Shown: piece after piece, positions 1 through 8,822 of the stretch
Numbering within the stretch: the first letter of the stretch is position 1
Layout: every line of letters begins with the position of its first letter
Source: Halomonas maura
Lineage (GTDB): Bacteria; Pseudomonadota; Gammaproteobacteria; Pseudomonadales; Halomonadaceae
Direction of reading: 5' to 3'
Assembly (NCBI RefSeq): GCF_030409305.1
Contig: NZ_JAUFPQ010000031.1
Coordinates: forward strand, 76,570 to 140,569
DNA length: 64,000 nt
Notes under the pieces: generated by a model
Told to the model about the DNA's origin: nothing
The model's database searches: none
Seen by the model: the letters and a program-made list of their open reading frames with translations, nothing else
Position numbers and translations under genes: made by a program

Positions 1-337
1 CGGCGCCCGCCACTTCCCCACGCCCGCCGCCGTCGCCGGCAGCGACCTGGCCTTCCTCGCCATGCCCGGGGCGCGACGCGAGACCCTGCGCCGCTTCGCG
101 GCCTGGTACGCTGAGGGGGACGCGAGCGACGACCCGGCCGCCTGGACGACGCTCAAGGGCATCGGCCCATGGACGGCGAACTACGCGGCCCTGCGCGGCA
201 CCGGCCACCCCGATATCTGGCTGGCCGGCGATGCCGGCCTGCGCCGGGCGCTGCCGAGGCTCGAGGGCGCCGACCCGGCGAGCGCCTCGCCCTGGCGCAG
301 CTACCTGACCCTGCAACTCTGGTCGCGAGAATCCTGA
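1..337 (+). CDS. alkA: DNA-3-methyladenine glycosylase II, AlkA-type (3' end only)
   Basis: The reading frame is open from the left edge (codons from base 2) to a TGA at 335-337, so only the last ~111 residues are present. The helix-hairpin-helix segment LKGIGPWTANYAALRG, followed by DIWLAGDAGLRRAL, is the DNA-binding and catalytic part of AlkA-type glycosylases; the Asp in LAGD matches the family's catalytic Asp. These enzymes excise 3-methyladenine and other alkylated bases in the cytoplasm. The gene sits 18 nt before ogt on the same strand, so the two probably form one alkylation-repair operon. It may be the tail of a longer Ada-AlkA fusion, but the start lies outside the window. Confidence 0.85.
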   Translation, partial: GARHFPTPAAVAGSDLAFLAMPGARRETLRRFAAWYAEGDASDDPAAWTTLKGIGPWTANYAALRGTGHPDIWLAGDAGLRRALPRLEGADPASASPWRSYLTLQLWSRES

Positions 338-355
338 GAACCAAGGAGCAAGCCG

Positions 356-847
356 ATGACTGACCACGCCCTGGACTACTACCAACCGCCGGAAACCGGC
401 GCCCTGGGCCTGATCCGCCTGCGGGCCACGGCCGCCGACCTCACCGAGATCGCCTTCGTCATGGAGGCCGACGAACCGGCCCGTCCCAACGCGATCACCG
501 AGCGCGCCCGCGCCCAGCTGGCCGAGTACTTCGCCGGTACGCGCCAGGCCTTCGACCTGCCGCTGGCGCCCGAGGGCACCGACTTCCAGCGCCGCGTCTG
601 GCAGGCGCTCGAGACCATCCCCTTCGGCGAGACGCGCTGCTACGCCGAGATCGCCGAACAGCTGCGCTGCAAGGGTGGCCAGCGCGCCGTGGGCGCGGCC
701 AACGGCAGGAACCCGCTGGCCATCGTGGTGCCCTGCCACCGGGTGATCGGCAGCGACGGCCGGCTCACCGGCTACGCCGGCGGCATCGGCCGCAAGCAGT
801 GGCTGCTGGCCCACGAGGCCGGCGAGATACCCTTCGCGCTGGGGTGA
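356..847 (+). CDS. ogt: Methylated-DNA--protein-cysteine methyltransferase
   Basis: This 163-aa protein transfers the methyl group from O6-methylguanine in DNA to its own cysteine. The active-site motif IVVPCHRVIG is present around residue 125, and the preceding helix-turn-helix region (GETRCYAEIAEQL, then AVGAANGRNPL) is typical of the Ogt/MGMT C-terminal domain. The length fits Ogt, not the longer Ada. The start at 356 follows an AAGGAGCAAG ribosome site at 343-352. It lies directly after the glycosylase gene, giving a two-gene alkylation-repair unit. Confidence 0.93.
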   Translation: MTDHALDYYQPPETGALGLIRLRATAADLTEIAFVMEADEPARPNAITERARAQLAEYFAGTRQAFDLPLAPEGTDFQRRVWQALETIPFGETRCYAEIAEQLRCKGGQRAVGAANGRNPLAIVVPCHRVIGSDGRLTGYAGGIGRKQWLLAHEAGEIPFALG

Positions 848-935
848 GCGCCCCGCGCCAGCCCAGGAAGTCGCCCATGACACCGTTCTGGTGAGATCCG
901 GGGCTGCCGACGTTCTCGTGAAGGGTGCGTCGGCC

Positions 936-1877
936 TCAGTGCCCTGGCGCTTCCAGCCATTCGCGCTGTTCGATGACCAGCTCGCTTAGGAAGTCGGCGA
1001 GCGCCCGCACCCGCGGCGCGCGCGACAGGTCGGTCTGGATGACCAGGTAGATGTCCTGCGCGACGCCGAGGTCCGCCTCGAGGCAGACCAGGCCGGTGTC
1101 GCGCGCCAGCAGGTGTGGCAGCACCGCCAGCCCGAGCCCCGCCTCGGCCGCGACGACCTGGGTATGCAGCGAGGTCGTGGTGAGCGCGGCTTCCCGGCCG
1201 TCGAGCACGCCTTCCACCCAGCGGGCGGCGGGCAGGTGCGCCTGCCGCTCTCCCCAGGTGATAAAGGCATCGTCGTCGTAGCCGCCCGCCAGTGAACCGG
1301 CCAGGCGCCGCGCCAGGTAATCGGCGCTGGCGTAGAGCCCGTAGCCCAGGCTGCCCAGCCGCCGGAGCGAGACGTTGCCCCGCTCGGGCTTGACCATGCG
1401 GATCGCCAGGTCGGCATCCCGGCGCTGCAGGTTGGCGGTCGCGATGTCCGTCACGAGGTCGATCGAAAGCCCCGGATGGCGCTCGCGAAAGGCCGGCAGG
1501 GCCGGCAGGATCAGCCGGGTCGCCAGGTTCTCGGCGGTGGCCAGGCGGACTCGCCCGGTCAGCGCATCGTCCGCTTCGATGCCCGAGGCGAAGGCATGGG
1601 CGGCGGCTTCCAGCGCCTCGGCCTTGGCGACCAGGGATCGGCCCTCAGCGGTCAGCGGGTAGCCCGACTGCTGGCGGACGAAGAGCGGAATCCGCATCGC
1701 GGCCTCCAGGCGTTCGATGCGTCGCGCCAGGGTGGCGATGCCCACGCCGAGCGCGCCGGCCGCCCCACTCAGGGTGCCGTGGCGCGCCACGGCGAGGAAG
1801 GCCTGGGCATCGTTCCAGTCGACCCGGCGCGAGGCCGGCTTTTCATTCCTGGAAATCCCCTTTCCGGAGTCGTGCAT
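936..1877 (-). CDS. LysR-family transcriptional regulator
   Basis: A 313-aa LysR regulator. The N-terminal winged helix (VDWNDAQAFLAVARHGTL, then a GVGIATLARRIERLE recognition helix) is followed by an effector-binding domain with FRERHPGLSIDL and a C-terminal GLGLAVLPHLLA segment. The reading frame extends further upstream, but the ATG at 1877 is preceded by a GAGGCGGGAAAC ribosome site and gives the normal family length. It is divergent from the aldo/keto reductase gene with only 73 bp between starts, the usual arrangement for a LysR protein controlling its neighbour. The effector cannot be read from sequence. Confidence 0.88.
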   Translation of the reverse strand: MHDSGKGISRNEKPASRRVDWNDAQAFLAVARHGTLSGAAGALGVGIATLARRIERLEAAMRIPLFVRQQSGYPLTAEGRSLVAKAEALEAAAHAFASGIEADDALTGRVRLATAENLATRLILPALPAFRERHPGLSIDLVTDIATANLQRRDADLAIRMVKPERGNVSLRRLGSLGYGLYASADYLARRLAGSLAGGYDDDAFITWGERQAHLPAARWVEGVLDGREAALTTTSLHTQVVAAEAGLGLAVLPHLLARDTGLVCLEADLGVAQDIYLVIQTDLSRAPRVRALADFLSELVIEQREWLEAPGH

Positions 1878-1950
1878 GTTTCCCGCCTCTGGTGTGTGTG
1901 ACGCTGCCTTCCGACGCTTTCCGCAACTCGCAAGGCCAGGAGATTCAAGC

Positions 1951-2934
1951 ATGCAAAGACGCACCCTCGGAAAGGACCTGACGGTCTCGGCCATCGGCCT
2001 GGGCTGCATGGGCATGAGCGAATTCTACGGTCCACGCAATGATGACGAATCCCGGCGCGTATTGGCCAGGGCGGTCGAACTCGGCGTGGATTTCCTCGAC
2101 ACCGCCGACATGTACGGCTCCCACCACAACGAGACCCTGATCGGCGACGTCCTGTCCCGCCAGCGGGCCGAGGTGAAGATCGCGACCAAGTTCGGCATCG
2201 TGCGCAACCCCGGCGAGTACCGGCGTAGTCTCGACAACAGCACAGGCTATGCCCGCGAGGCCTGCGACGCCTCGCTGCGCCGGCTCGGCGTCGAGCGGAT
2301 CGATCTCTACTACGTGCATCGCATCGACCCCGAACGGCCGATCGAGGACACCATCGACGGGCTGGCGCGTCTCGTCGAGCAAGGCAAGATCGCCCGCATC
2401 GGCCTGTGCGAGGTCAGCGCCGACACCCTGCGTCGGGCCCACGCCGTGCATCCGATCAGCGCCGTGCAGACCGAGTACTCGCTATGGACGCGCGACGTGG
2501 AAGACGAGGTGCTGCCCACCTGCCGGGAACTCGGTATCGGCTTCGTGCCCTACTCGCCCCTGGGCCGCGGTTTCCTGACCGGGCGCTTCCGGGATGCGAC
2601 GGCATTCGACGACGGCGATTTTCGTCCCAACCTCCCCCGTTTCACGCCGGAGGCGATGGCGGCCAACCGTCGGATCGCCGAGGCGATCGCGGACATGGCG
2701 GCACACAAGGGCTGCACGCCGGCGCAGCTGTCGCTGGCCTGGCTGCTCTCCAAGGGCCCCGATATCGTGCCGATTCCGGGCACCAAGCGACTGCGCTACC
2801 TGGAGGAGAACGCCGCGGCGGCGAGCCTCACGCTGACAACGGAGGAAAGCGAGCGGCTGGACGCGATCACCGCCCGTCTTCCGGTGACCGGCGAACGCTA
2901 TACCGCGGAAGGCATGAAGGGAGTGAACGCATGA
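1951..2934 (+). CDS. Aldo/keto reductase
   Basis: A 327-aa NADPH-dependent aldo/keto reductase of the AKR13/YajO-like group. Residues 1-30 hold the first strand with GLGCMGMSEFYG; the catalytic Asp-Tyr pair is in FLDTADMYGSHHNE; the catalytic Lys is in KIATKFGIV and the His in LYYVHRIDP. The cofactor-binding end is IVPIPGTKRLRYLEENAAA. The ATG at 1951 has a CCAGGAG ribosome site, so an upstream in-frame extension is unlikely to be used. The stop overlaps the next gene's start by 4 nt, so the two are translationally coupled, probably under the divergent LysR regulator. Confidence 0.93.
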   Translation: MQRRTLGKDLTVSAIGLGCMGMSEFYGPRNDDESRRVLARAVELGVDFLDTADMYGSHHNETLIGDVLSRQRAEVKIATKFGIVRNPGEYRRSLDNSTGYAREACDASLRRLGVERIDLYYVHRIDPERPIEDTIDGLARLVEQGKIARIGLCEVSADTLRRAHAVHPISAVQTEYSLWTRDVEDEVLPTCRELGIGFVPYSPLGRGFLTGRFRDATAFDDGDFRPNLPRFTPEAMAANRRIAEAIADMAAHKGCTPAQLSLAWLLSKGPDIVPIPGTKRLRYLEENAAAASLTLTTEESERLDAITARLPVTGERYTAEGMKGVNA

Positions 2935-3320
2935 GCGATGCCCAGTCCAGTCGCCGCGACGCTGCCCTGGCCCTGCTGGCACGCCTGGAGCCGGACGCCC
3001 CGGCACGGGTCGCGCGCAACCTGGACGACTTTCATGCCGACGCCACCGAGATCCTGCTGGGCTTCGCCTTCGCCGACGTCGTCGCCCGCGACGGCATCGA
3101 CCTCAGGACCCGTGAGATGCTGACGGTGGCGATGCTCGGCGCCATGGGCACCGCACCGGGTCAGCTGGAGTTCCATCTGCGCGCGGCGCTCAACTCCGGC
3201 GTGACGCGCGAGGAAGTGGTCGAGATCGTCATGCAGGTGGCGGTGTATGCCGGCCTCCCCGCGGCGATGAACGCGATGAGCGCGGCCAAGACGGCCTTCC
3301 GGGCACAGGACACGCGCTGA
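2931..3320 (+). CDS. Carboxymuconolactone decarboxylase-family protein
   Basis: A 129-aa all-helical protein of the CMD/AhpD fold. The core ATEILLGFAFADVVAR, then LRTREMLTVAMLGAMG and LRAALNSGVTREEVVEIVMQ, is the family signature. There is no CxxC pair, so this is the decarboxylase-like rather than the AhpD peroxidase type. It overlaps the aldo/keto reductase by ATGA and is co-expressed with it. This pairing of AKR with CMD is common in proteobacterial detoxification operons; the true substrate is unknown. Confidence 0.85.
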   Translation: MSDAQSSRRDAALALLARLEPDAPARVARNLDDFHADATEILLGFAFADVVARDGIDLRTREMLTVAMLGAMGTAPGQLEFHLRAALNSGVTREEVVEIVMQVAVYAGLPAAMNAMSAAKTAFRAQDTR

Positions 3321-3348
3321 CGGCTGAAACCACGCTGATGTGTCGCGC

Positions 3349-3837
3349 CTACAGCGGCAGATGCAGGATGGCTCCGCGCAGGGCCGTCTCGTCGGCCCAC
3401 AGCTGGCCCAGGGTCAGCGGCAGCGAGAAGCGGCGCCGACCGGCGCCGCCAGGGTTGAACAGCAGCCGGCCATCGCGCCATTCGTTGCGCGCCTTGTGGG
3501 AGTGGCCGTGGAGCACGGCGTCGCAGGGCGTGGCGGGATCGAAATCGGCGATATCGTGCACCAGGTGCAGCCGCCAGCCGTTGACCACCAGCTCGCGGCG
3601 CCACGGCAGCCGCTCGGCCCAGGCCGCGGTGTCGACGTTGCCGCGCACCGTGAGTAGCGGCGCCAGTTCGGCGAGCCGCTCGAGGATCGCCGCGTCCTGC
3701 GCCCGGCTGCCGACATCGCCGAGATGCACGATCAGCCCGCAGCCCTCGAGCATCGCCAGCGCCTCGTCGCGCAGCGTGCCGTGGGTATCGGCGATCACGC
3801 CGATCGGGGCGTCGAGCTCGAAACGCTCGGTATCCAT
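3349..3837 (-). CDS. YfcE-like metallophosphoesterase
   Basis: A 162-aa calcineurin-like phosphodiesterase. The metal-binding motifs are in order: GVIADTHG (D-x-H) near residue 15, IVHLGDVGS (GD) near 40, TVRGNVD (GNxD) near 65, and VLHGHSHKA (GHSH) near 110. The domain fills the protein. Family members hydrolyse phosphodiesters with Mn2+; the natural substrate here is unknown. The ATG at 3837 has a GGGAGCC ribosome site. It reads towards the CMD gene and stands alone. Confidence 0.88.
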   Translation of the reverse strand: MDTERFELDAPIGVIADTHGTLRDEALAMLEGCGLIVHLGDVGSRAQDAAILERLAELAPLLTVRGNVDTAAWAERLPWRRELVVNGWRLHLVHDIADFDPATPCDAVLHGHSHKARNEWRDGRLLFNPGGAGRRRFSLPLTLGQLWADETALRGAILHLPL

Positions 3838-3907
3838 GGGCAGGCTCCCGTCATGCGATTCGGCCCCATGGTGACGCCGATCGGCCTAGTCGGCCAGCGC
3901 TGCTGCG

Positions 3908-4498
3908 TCAGGGCCGCGTCCAGTCCGCCTCGCCCTCGCGGTCCAATGATCGGGCATCCAGCCCCAGCAGGGGCGCCAGCGCCGCCCAGGCGTCGTCCAC
4001 GGCGTCCGGCCCGAACAGGTAGGCGTTGACGATCATGCCGTCCAGGGTCACCTGGACGAGGCGCGCCAGTTGCGGTACCGCCTCGCCACGCCACTCGGCG
4101 AGGATGTCCTCGACCAGTGACTTCACTGCGGCCTTGTGCCGCCGCGACAGCGCCAGCAGGGTCTCCGGCTCGCGGGCATATTCCTCGGTCGCCTTGAGGA
4201 ACATGCAGCCATGGAACCGCTCGGAGGCGAACCAGCGGGCATGCCAGTCGAAGACGGCGCGCAGCCGTGCTTCCGCCGTGCCCGCCGACTCGACCGCCGC
4301 GCCCAGGGAGGCCATGAAGCGCTCGTGGCGCTGTTCCAGCACCGCCTCCACCAGCGCCTCCTTGCCGGGGAAGTGATGGTAGAGCGTCATCTTCGAGACC
4401 CCGGCCTCGTCGCGGATCCGGTCCACGCCCACCGCGTGATAGCCGTGTTCCCCGAACAGCCGGGTCGCCGTCGCCAGGATGTCGTCGCGCTTGGCCAT
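3908..4498 (-). CDS. TetR-family transcriptional regulator
   Basis: A 196-aa repressor. The N-terminal HTH covers KRDDILATATRLFGEHGYHA, then VDRIRDEAGVSKMTLYHHFPGK, the classic TetR signature. The C-terminal part is ligand-binding helices of the TetR_C type. The ATG at 4498 is preferred over an in-frame GTG two codons upstream because GGAGGTG lies 5-7 nt before it. It is divergent from the HPP-family gene, and the intergenic 20-bp palindrome at 4552-4571 is its probable operator, so it likely represses itself and the HPP gene. Confidence 0.9.
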   Translation of the reverse strand: MAKRDDILATATRLFGEHGYHAVGVDRIRDEAGVSKMTLYHHFPGKEALVEAVLEQRHERFMASLGAAVESAGTAEARLRAVFDWHARWFASERFHGCMFLKATEEYAREPETLLALSRRHKAAVKSLVEDILAEWRGEAVPQLARLVQVTLDGMIVNAYLFGPDAVDDAWAALAPLLGLDARSLDREGEADWTRP

Positions 4499-4551
4499 GA
4501 ACACACCTCCTCGTCATCGGGTGCCTTGCTCCCATGCGTTGATGCTACTAC

Positions 4552-4571
4552 TGTACAGACCTGTCTGTACA
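4552..4571. promoter_or_regulatory. Palindromic operator between TetR and HPP genes
   Basis: A perfect inverted repeat with 9-bp arms, TGTACAGAC and GTCTGTACA, separated by CT. It lies midway between the divergent starts at 4498 and 4594. Size and symmetry fit binding of a TetR dimer. No other comparable palindrome is seen in this spacer. Confidence 0.75.
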
Positions 4572-4593
4572 CAACCCCGACAAGGCGATTCCC

Positions 4594-5097
4594 ATGCTCC
4601 ACAAGATGAAGGGCGGCGGCACCCTGCCGGCGCGAGCCGATACCTTCCAGATCCTCACCGGCCTGATGGGCGGCATCAGCGGCATCGGCCTGGTGGCCTG
4701 GCTGACCCGGCTCACCGAGGTGCCGCTGCTGATGGCCCCCTTCGGCGCCACCTGCGTGCTGCTGTTCGCCGCCCCGGGGGCGCCCCTGGCCCAGCCGCGC
4801 AACGTGGTCGGCGGCCATCTGGTCGCGGCGCTGGTCGGCCTGGTCGTCATGCAGCTGATGGGCACCGGGCCGCTCGCCATGGCGGTCGGCGTCGGGCTGG
4901 CCATCGCCCTGATGCAGGCCCTGCGCGTGGTGCATCCCCCGGCGGGCGCCAATCCGCTGGTGGTGATGATGTCCGGCGCGGTGGGCTATGACTTCCTGCT
5001 GATGCCGGTACTGGCGGGCTCGGTGAGCCTGGTGCTGGTGGCGCTGCTGATCAACAACCTGGGGAACGAACGCCGCTGGCCATCGTATTGGCTGTAA
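4594..5097 (+). CDS. HPP-family integral membrane protein
   Basis: A 167-aa protein with four hydrophobic segments at about residues 22-38, 47-62, 74-105 and 135-155. The family's namesake motif occurs as RVVHPPAGANPL near residue 112, and LMAPFGATCVLLFA is the other conserved part. HPP proteins are uncharacterised or nitrite-transport-related in plants and cyanobacteria. The ribosome site is weak (AAGGCG at 4582). It is divergent from a TetR regulator with a palindromic operator, suggesting control by a small molecule. The HPP core is complete without a CBS extension. Confidence 0.85.
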   Translation: MLHKMKGGGTLPARADTFQILTGLMGGISGIGLVAWLTRLTEVPLLMAPFGATCVLLFAAPGAPLAQPRNVVGGHLVAALVGLVVMQLMGTGPLAMAVGVGLAIALMQALRVVHPPAGANPLVVMMSGAVGYDFLLMPVLAGSVSLVLVALLINNLGNERRWPSYWL

Positions 5098-5183
5098 CGC
5101 GCAAGCGAGCATGACGCCGGCTTCATGCCCCCGGCGATTTGCGGCACCATGAAGGCCCGTTTCATCGCCGCGAAGGATTCGCC

Positions 5184-8100
5184 ATGCTCGCCACCGCAGA
5201 GACAGCCCTGACGCCCGGCTTTATGGTGGTGCACGGCAATCGCCTGGAGGCGCTGCGCGACCTGGCGGTGGAATGGCTGCGCCACCACCCGCTGGGGCCG
5301 CTGGAAGACGAGGTGATCCTGGTGCAGAGCAACGGCATCAGCCAGTGGCTGAAGCTGGCGCTGGCCGCCGATCCGCCCGCCGGCGCCGGCATCGCCGCGG
5401 CGATGGACGTCACCCTGCCGGCGCGCTTGCTGTGGCAGGCCTATCGGGCGGTGTTGGGAAGCGAGGCCGTGCCACCGGCCTCGCCGCTGGACAAGCCGCG
5501 GCTGACCTGGCGACTGATGCGCCTGCTGCCCGAGCTGCTGGACGATGAGACCTTCGCGCCCCTGGCCCGCTTCCTGGCCGACGACGAGGACCTGCGCAAG
5601 CGCCACCAGCTCGCCGAGCGCCTGGCCGACCTCTTCGACCAGTACCAGGTCTACCGCGCCGACTGGCTGGCCGCCTGGGCCGAGGGCCGCGACGAGCTGA
5701 TCGACGCCCGCGGCCAGGCCAAGCCGCTGGCCGAGGACCAGCGCTGGCAGCCGGCGCTGTGGCGGCGACTGCGCGACGATATCTTACAAGGACAGGGCGA
5801 GGACGGCCTGGCCACCAGCCGCGCCTGGGTGCATACCCGCTTCCTCGAGGCCTGCCGGGAGCTCACGCCAGAGACTCGGCCCGCCGGCCTGCCGCGCCGG
5901 GTGGTGGTGTTCGGCATCTCCTCGCTGCCCCGCCAGACCCTCGAGGCCCTGGCCGCGGTGTCGAAGGTCAGCCAGGTGCTGCTCTGCGTGCACAACCCCT
6001 GCCGCCACTACTGGGCGGACATCATCGAGCACAAGGACCTGCTGCGGGCCGCCCGCCGGCGCCAGCGCCACCGCCCGGGCATGCCGCTGGAGCTCGACGA
6101 CACCCAGCTCCACCTCCACGCCCAGCCGCTGCTCGCCGCCTGGGGCAAGCAGGGCCGCGACTACCTGCGCCTGCTCGACGAGTTCGACGACCAGGACGCC
6201 TACCGGGCGCTGTTCGACGCCGAGGCACTGCGCATCGACCTCTTCGACTCCCCGGCCGAGGGCGCGGCCCCCGGCCTGCTCCAGCAGCTGCAGGACGACA
6301 TCCTCGAGCTGCGCCCGCCCCAGGAGACCCGCGACGCCTGGCCGGCGGTGGACCCGGCCCGCGACCACAGCCTGCGCTTCCACGTCGCCCACAGCGCCCT
6401 GCGCGAGGTGGAGATCCTCCACGACCAGCTGCTCGCCGCCTTCGACGCCGACCCCACGCTGCGCCCCCGCGACGTGCTGGTGATGGTGCCGGACATCGAC
6501 ACCTACGCCGCCGCCGTGCAGGCGGTGTTCGGCCGGCTGCCGCCGGACGACCCGCGGCATATCCCCTTCACGCTCTCCGACCAGACCAGCCGCCACCGCC
6601 AGCCGCTGCTGGTGGCGCTGGAGGCGCTGCTGCACCTGCCGGAATCGCGGCTCACGGTGAGCGACCTGCTCGACCTGCTGGAGGTGCCCGCCCTGCGCGG
6701 GCGCTTCGGCCTGGATGCCGAGGCGCTGCCGGTGCTGCGCCGATGGATCGAGGGCGCCGGCATCCGCTGGGGGCTGGATGCCGAGCAGCGCGCCCGGCTC
6801 GACCTGCCCGGCGGGCTCACCGCCAACACCTGGGCCTTCGGCCTGCGCCGGCTGATGCTGGGCTACGCGGTGGGCCACAGTACAGAGAACGAAAGCGCCG
6901 CGGGCCCCTGGCACGACATCGAGCCGTTCGGCGACATCGGCGGCCTGGAGGCGGCGCTGGCCGGCCCGCTGATGGACCTGCTCGACGCGCTCGAGACCCA
7001 GTGGCGCGCGCTCAGCGAGCCCGCCGACGTGACCACCTGGTGCCGGCGGCTGCGTGAGCTCGTCGGCGAGTGCTTCGCCGCCGAGGACGAGGCGGACCTC
7101 GCCACCCTGAGCCGCCTGGAAGAGCTGCTGGAGGACTGGCAGGAGACCACCGAGGACGCCGGCCTCACCGAGGCCCTGCCGCTCTCGGTGGTGCGCGAGC
7201 ACTGGCTCGGCCAGCTCGACGAGGCCAACCTCTCCCAGCGCTTCCTGGCCGGCGCGGTGAACGTCGCCACCCTGATGCCGATGCGCGCCATCCCGTTCCG
7301 CCACGTCTGCCTGCTGGGCATGAACGACGGCGACTACCCGCGCACCCAGCGCCCGCTGGACATCGACCTGATGGGCCACGACTACCGCCCCGGGGACCGC
7401 TCGCGCCGCGAGGACGACCGCTACCTGTTCCTCGAGGCGCTGCTCTCGGCCCGCGACCGGCTGGTGATCAGCTGGGTGGGGCGCAGCATCCACGACAACG
7501 CCCCCCGGCCGCCCTCGGTGCTGCTCGGCCAGCTGCGCGACCACCTGGCCGCCGGCTGGCGACTCGCCCCCCACGAGGACGACGACGGCCAGGCCCTGCT
7601 CGACGCCCTGACCACCGAGCATCCGCTGCAGCCCTTCAGCCGCAGCTACTTTGCCGACGATGCGCGGCTGTTTACCTACGCCCAGGAGTGGCGGGCGGTG
7701 CACCAGGCCGCGCCGGACGCCGTGGCGGAGGGCGAGCTGCCGCCGATGGCGCTCGACACCGCCCTGCCCCTGGCGCGCCTCAGTGGCTTTCTCAAGGACC
7801 CGGTCAGGGCCTTCTTCACCACCCGGCTCGGCGTGTTCCTCGAGCGCGAGGCCCTGGAGAGCCCCGACCACGAGCCCTTCGCCCTGAACGGCCTCGACCA
7901 CTGGCAGCTCCAGCAGGCGCTGGTCGAGGCCGGGCGCCGCGCCGTGGACGAGGGCGCCTCGCCCACCCCCGCCGTCCACGACACCCTGGAACGCCTGGAG
8001 CGCGAGGGGCGCCTCGCCATGGGCGGCTTCGCCGAGCTGATGCGCGAGGCGCTGGTGGAGCCGCTGGACGCCCTCTTCGAGGCCTATGCCGAGAAGCTCG

Positions 8101-8822
8101 CCGCCTGGCCCCACGCCTGGGAGACCCCGGCCCCGGTCTCGCTGGAGCTCGCCACCGATGCCGGCCCGCTGCTGGTGGAGGACTGGCTGGACGGCCTGCG
8201 CGAGAACGACGCCGGCGAGCGCTGCCGGCTGGTGCTGATGACCAGCAGCCTGGTCAACAAGGGCAAGTACCACTGGAAGCACTGGCTGGCCCCCTGGGTC
8301 GCCCACCTGGCCGGCCAGCTCGCCCTCGGCCCCATGACCACCGAGCTGCTCTCCCGGGCCGGCGGCGGCACCCTGCCACCGATGGACGAGGCCACCGCCC
8401 GCAAGCACCTGGAGGCCATCGCCAAGGCCTGGCGGGCCGGCATGACAGCCCCCCTGCCGCTGGCCCGGGACACCGCCTTCGCCTGGCACGAGAAGGGCGG
8501 CGATGCCAGCGCCCTGGCCCGCTGCCTGGGCGATGCGGGCTCTTCACAGACAAGCAAGGCCGAGGAGGCCGACCTCAAGGCATGGAAGGCCGCCGTCACC
8601 GCCTTCCATGGCACCGGCTTCAACGGCGATCACGGCGAGCTGGGCCGCGATCCCTACCTCGCCCGCCAGTGGCGCGACCTGGAAGGCCTGGTGCGCCACC
8701 AGGCCGCCGGCCGGCGCTTCACCGAGCTGTGTGAGGCCCTCTACGCCCCGCTGCACGATGCGGTGAAAGCCAAGGGCGGCGAGAAGAAGAACGCAGGCAA
8801 GCGCCAGGGAGGCCGCTCATGA
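5184..8822 (+). CDS. recC: Exodeoxyribonuclease V gamma subunit (RecC)
   Basis: A 1212-aa protein of the size and sequence of RecC, the Chi-recognising inactive-helicase subunit of RecBCD that processes double-strand DNA ends. The N terminus FMVVHGNRLEALRDL and the segment VILVQSNGISQWLKLALA are diagnostic, as is the middle block PMRAIPFRHVCLLGMNDGDYPR with DLMGHDYRPGDRSRREDDRY. The ATG at 5184 follows GAAGGATT at 5172-5179. The stop overlaps the recB start by 4 nt. Order recC-recB-recD without ptr resembles pseudomonads and Halomonas. Confidence 0.95.
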   Translation: MLATAETALTPGFMVVHGNRLEALRDLAVEWLRHHPLGPLEDEVILVQSNGISQWLKLALAADPPAGAGIAAAMDVTLPARLLWQAYRAVLGSEAVPPASPLDKPRLTWRLMRLLPELLDDETFAPLARFLADDEDLRKRHQLAERLADLFDQYQVYRADWLAAWAEGRDELIDARGQAKPLAEDQRWQPALWRRLRDDILQGQGEDGLATSRAWVHTRFLEACRELTPETRPAGLPRRVVVFGISSLPRQTLEALAAVSKVSQVLLCVHNPCRHYWADIIEHKDLLRAARRRQRHRPGMPLELDDTQLHLHAQPLLAAWGKQGRDYLRLLDEFDDQDAYRALFDAEALRIDLFDSPAEGAAPGLLQQLQDDILELRPPQETRDAWPAVDPARDHSLRFHVAHSALREVEILHDQLLAAFDADPTLRPRDVLVMVPDIDTYAAAVQAVFGRLPPDDPRHIPFTLSDQTSRHRQPLLVALEALLHLPESRLTVSDLLDLLEVPALRGRFGLDAEALPVLRRWIEGAGIRWGLDAEQRARLDLPGGLTANTWAFGLRRLMLGYAVGHSTENESAAGPWHDIEPFGDIGGLEAALAGPLMDLLDALETQWRALSEPADVTTWCRRLRELVGECFAAEDEADLATLSRLEELLEDWQETTEDAGLTEALPLSVVREHWLGQLDEANLSQRFLAGAVNVATLMPMRAIPFRHVCLLGMNDGDYPRTQRPLDIDLMGHDYRPGDRSRREDDRYLFLEALLSARDRLVISWVGRSIHDNAPRPPSVLLGQLRDHLAAGWRLAPHEDDDGQALLDALTTEHPLQPFSRSYFADDARLFTYAQEWRAVHQAAPDAVAEGELPPMALDTALPLARLSGFLKDPVRAFFTTRLGVFLEREALESPDHEPFALNGLDHWQLQQALVEAGRRAVDEGASPTPAVHDTLERLEREGRLAMGGFAELMREALVEPLDALFEAYAEKLAAWPHAWETPAPVSLELATDAGPLLVEDWLDGLRENDAGERCRLVLMTSSLVNKGKYHWKHWLAPWVAHLAGQLALGPMTTELLSRAGGGTLPPMDEATARKHLEAIAKAWRAGMTAPLPLARDTAFAWHEKGGDASALARCLGDAGSSQTSKAEEADLKAWKAAVTAFHGTGFNGDHGELGRDPYLARQWRDLEGLVRHQAAGRRFTELCEALYAPLHDAVKAKGGEKKNAGKRQGGRS

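Noticed and set aside
1717..1950. Longer start for the aldo/keto reductase
   Set aside because: The extension overlaps the divergent LysR gene and lacks similarity; the ATG at 1951 has a ribosome site and the family N terminus.
5784..8489. Very long open frame on the minus strand opposite recC, and similar antisense frames opposite recB and recD
   Set aside because: These arise from GC-rich codon bias; the encoded sequences are low-complexity and show no domain, while the plus-strand proteins are clear RecBCD.
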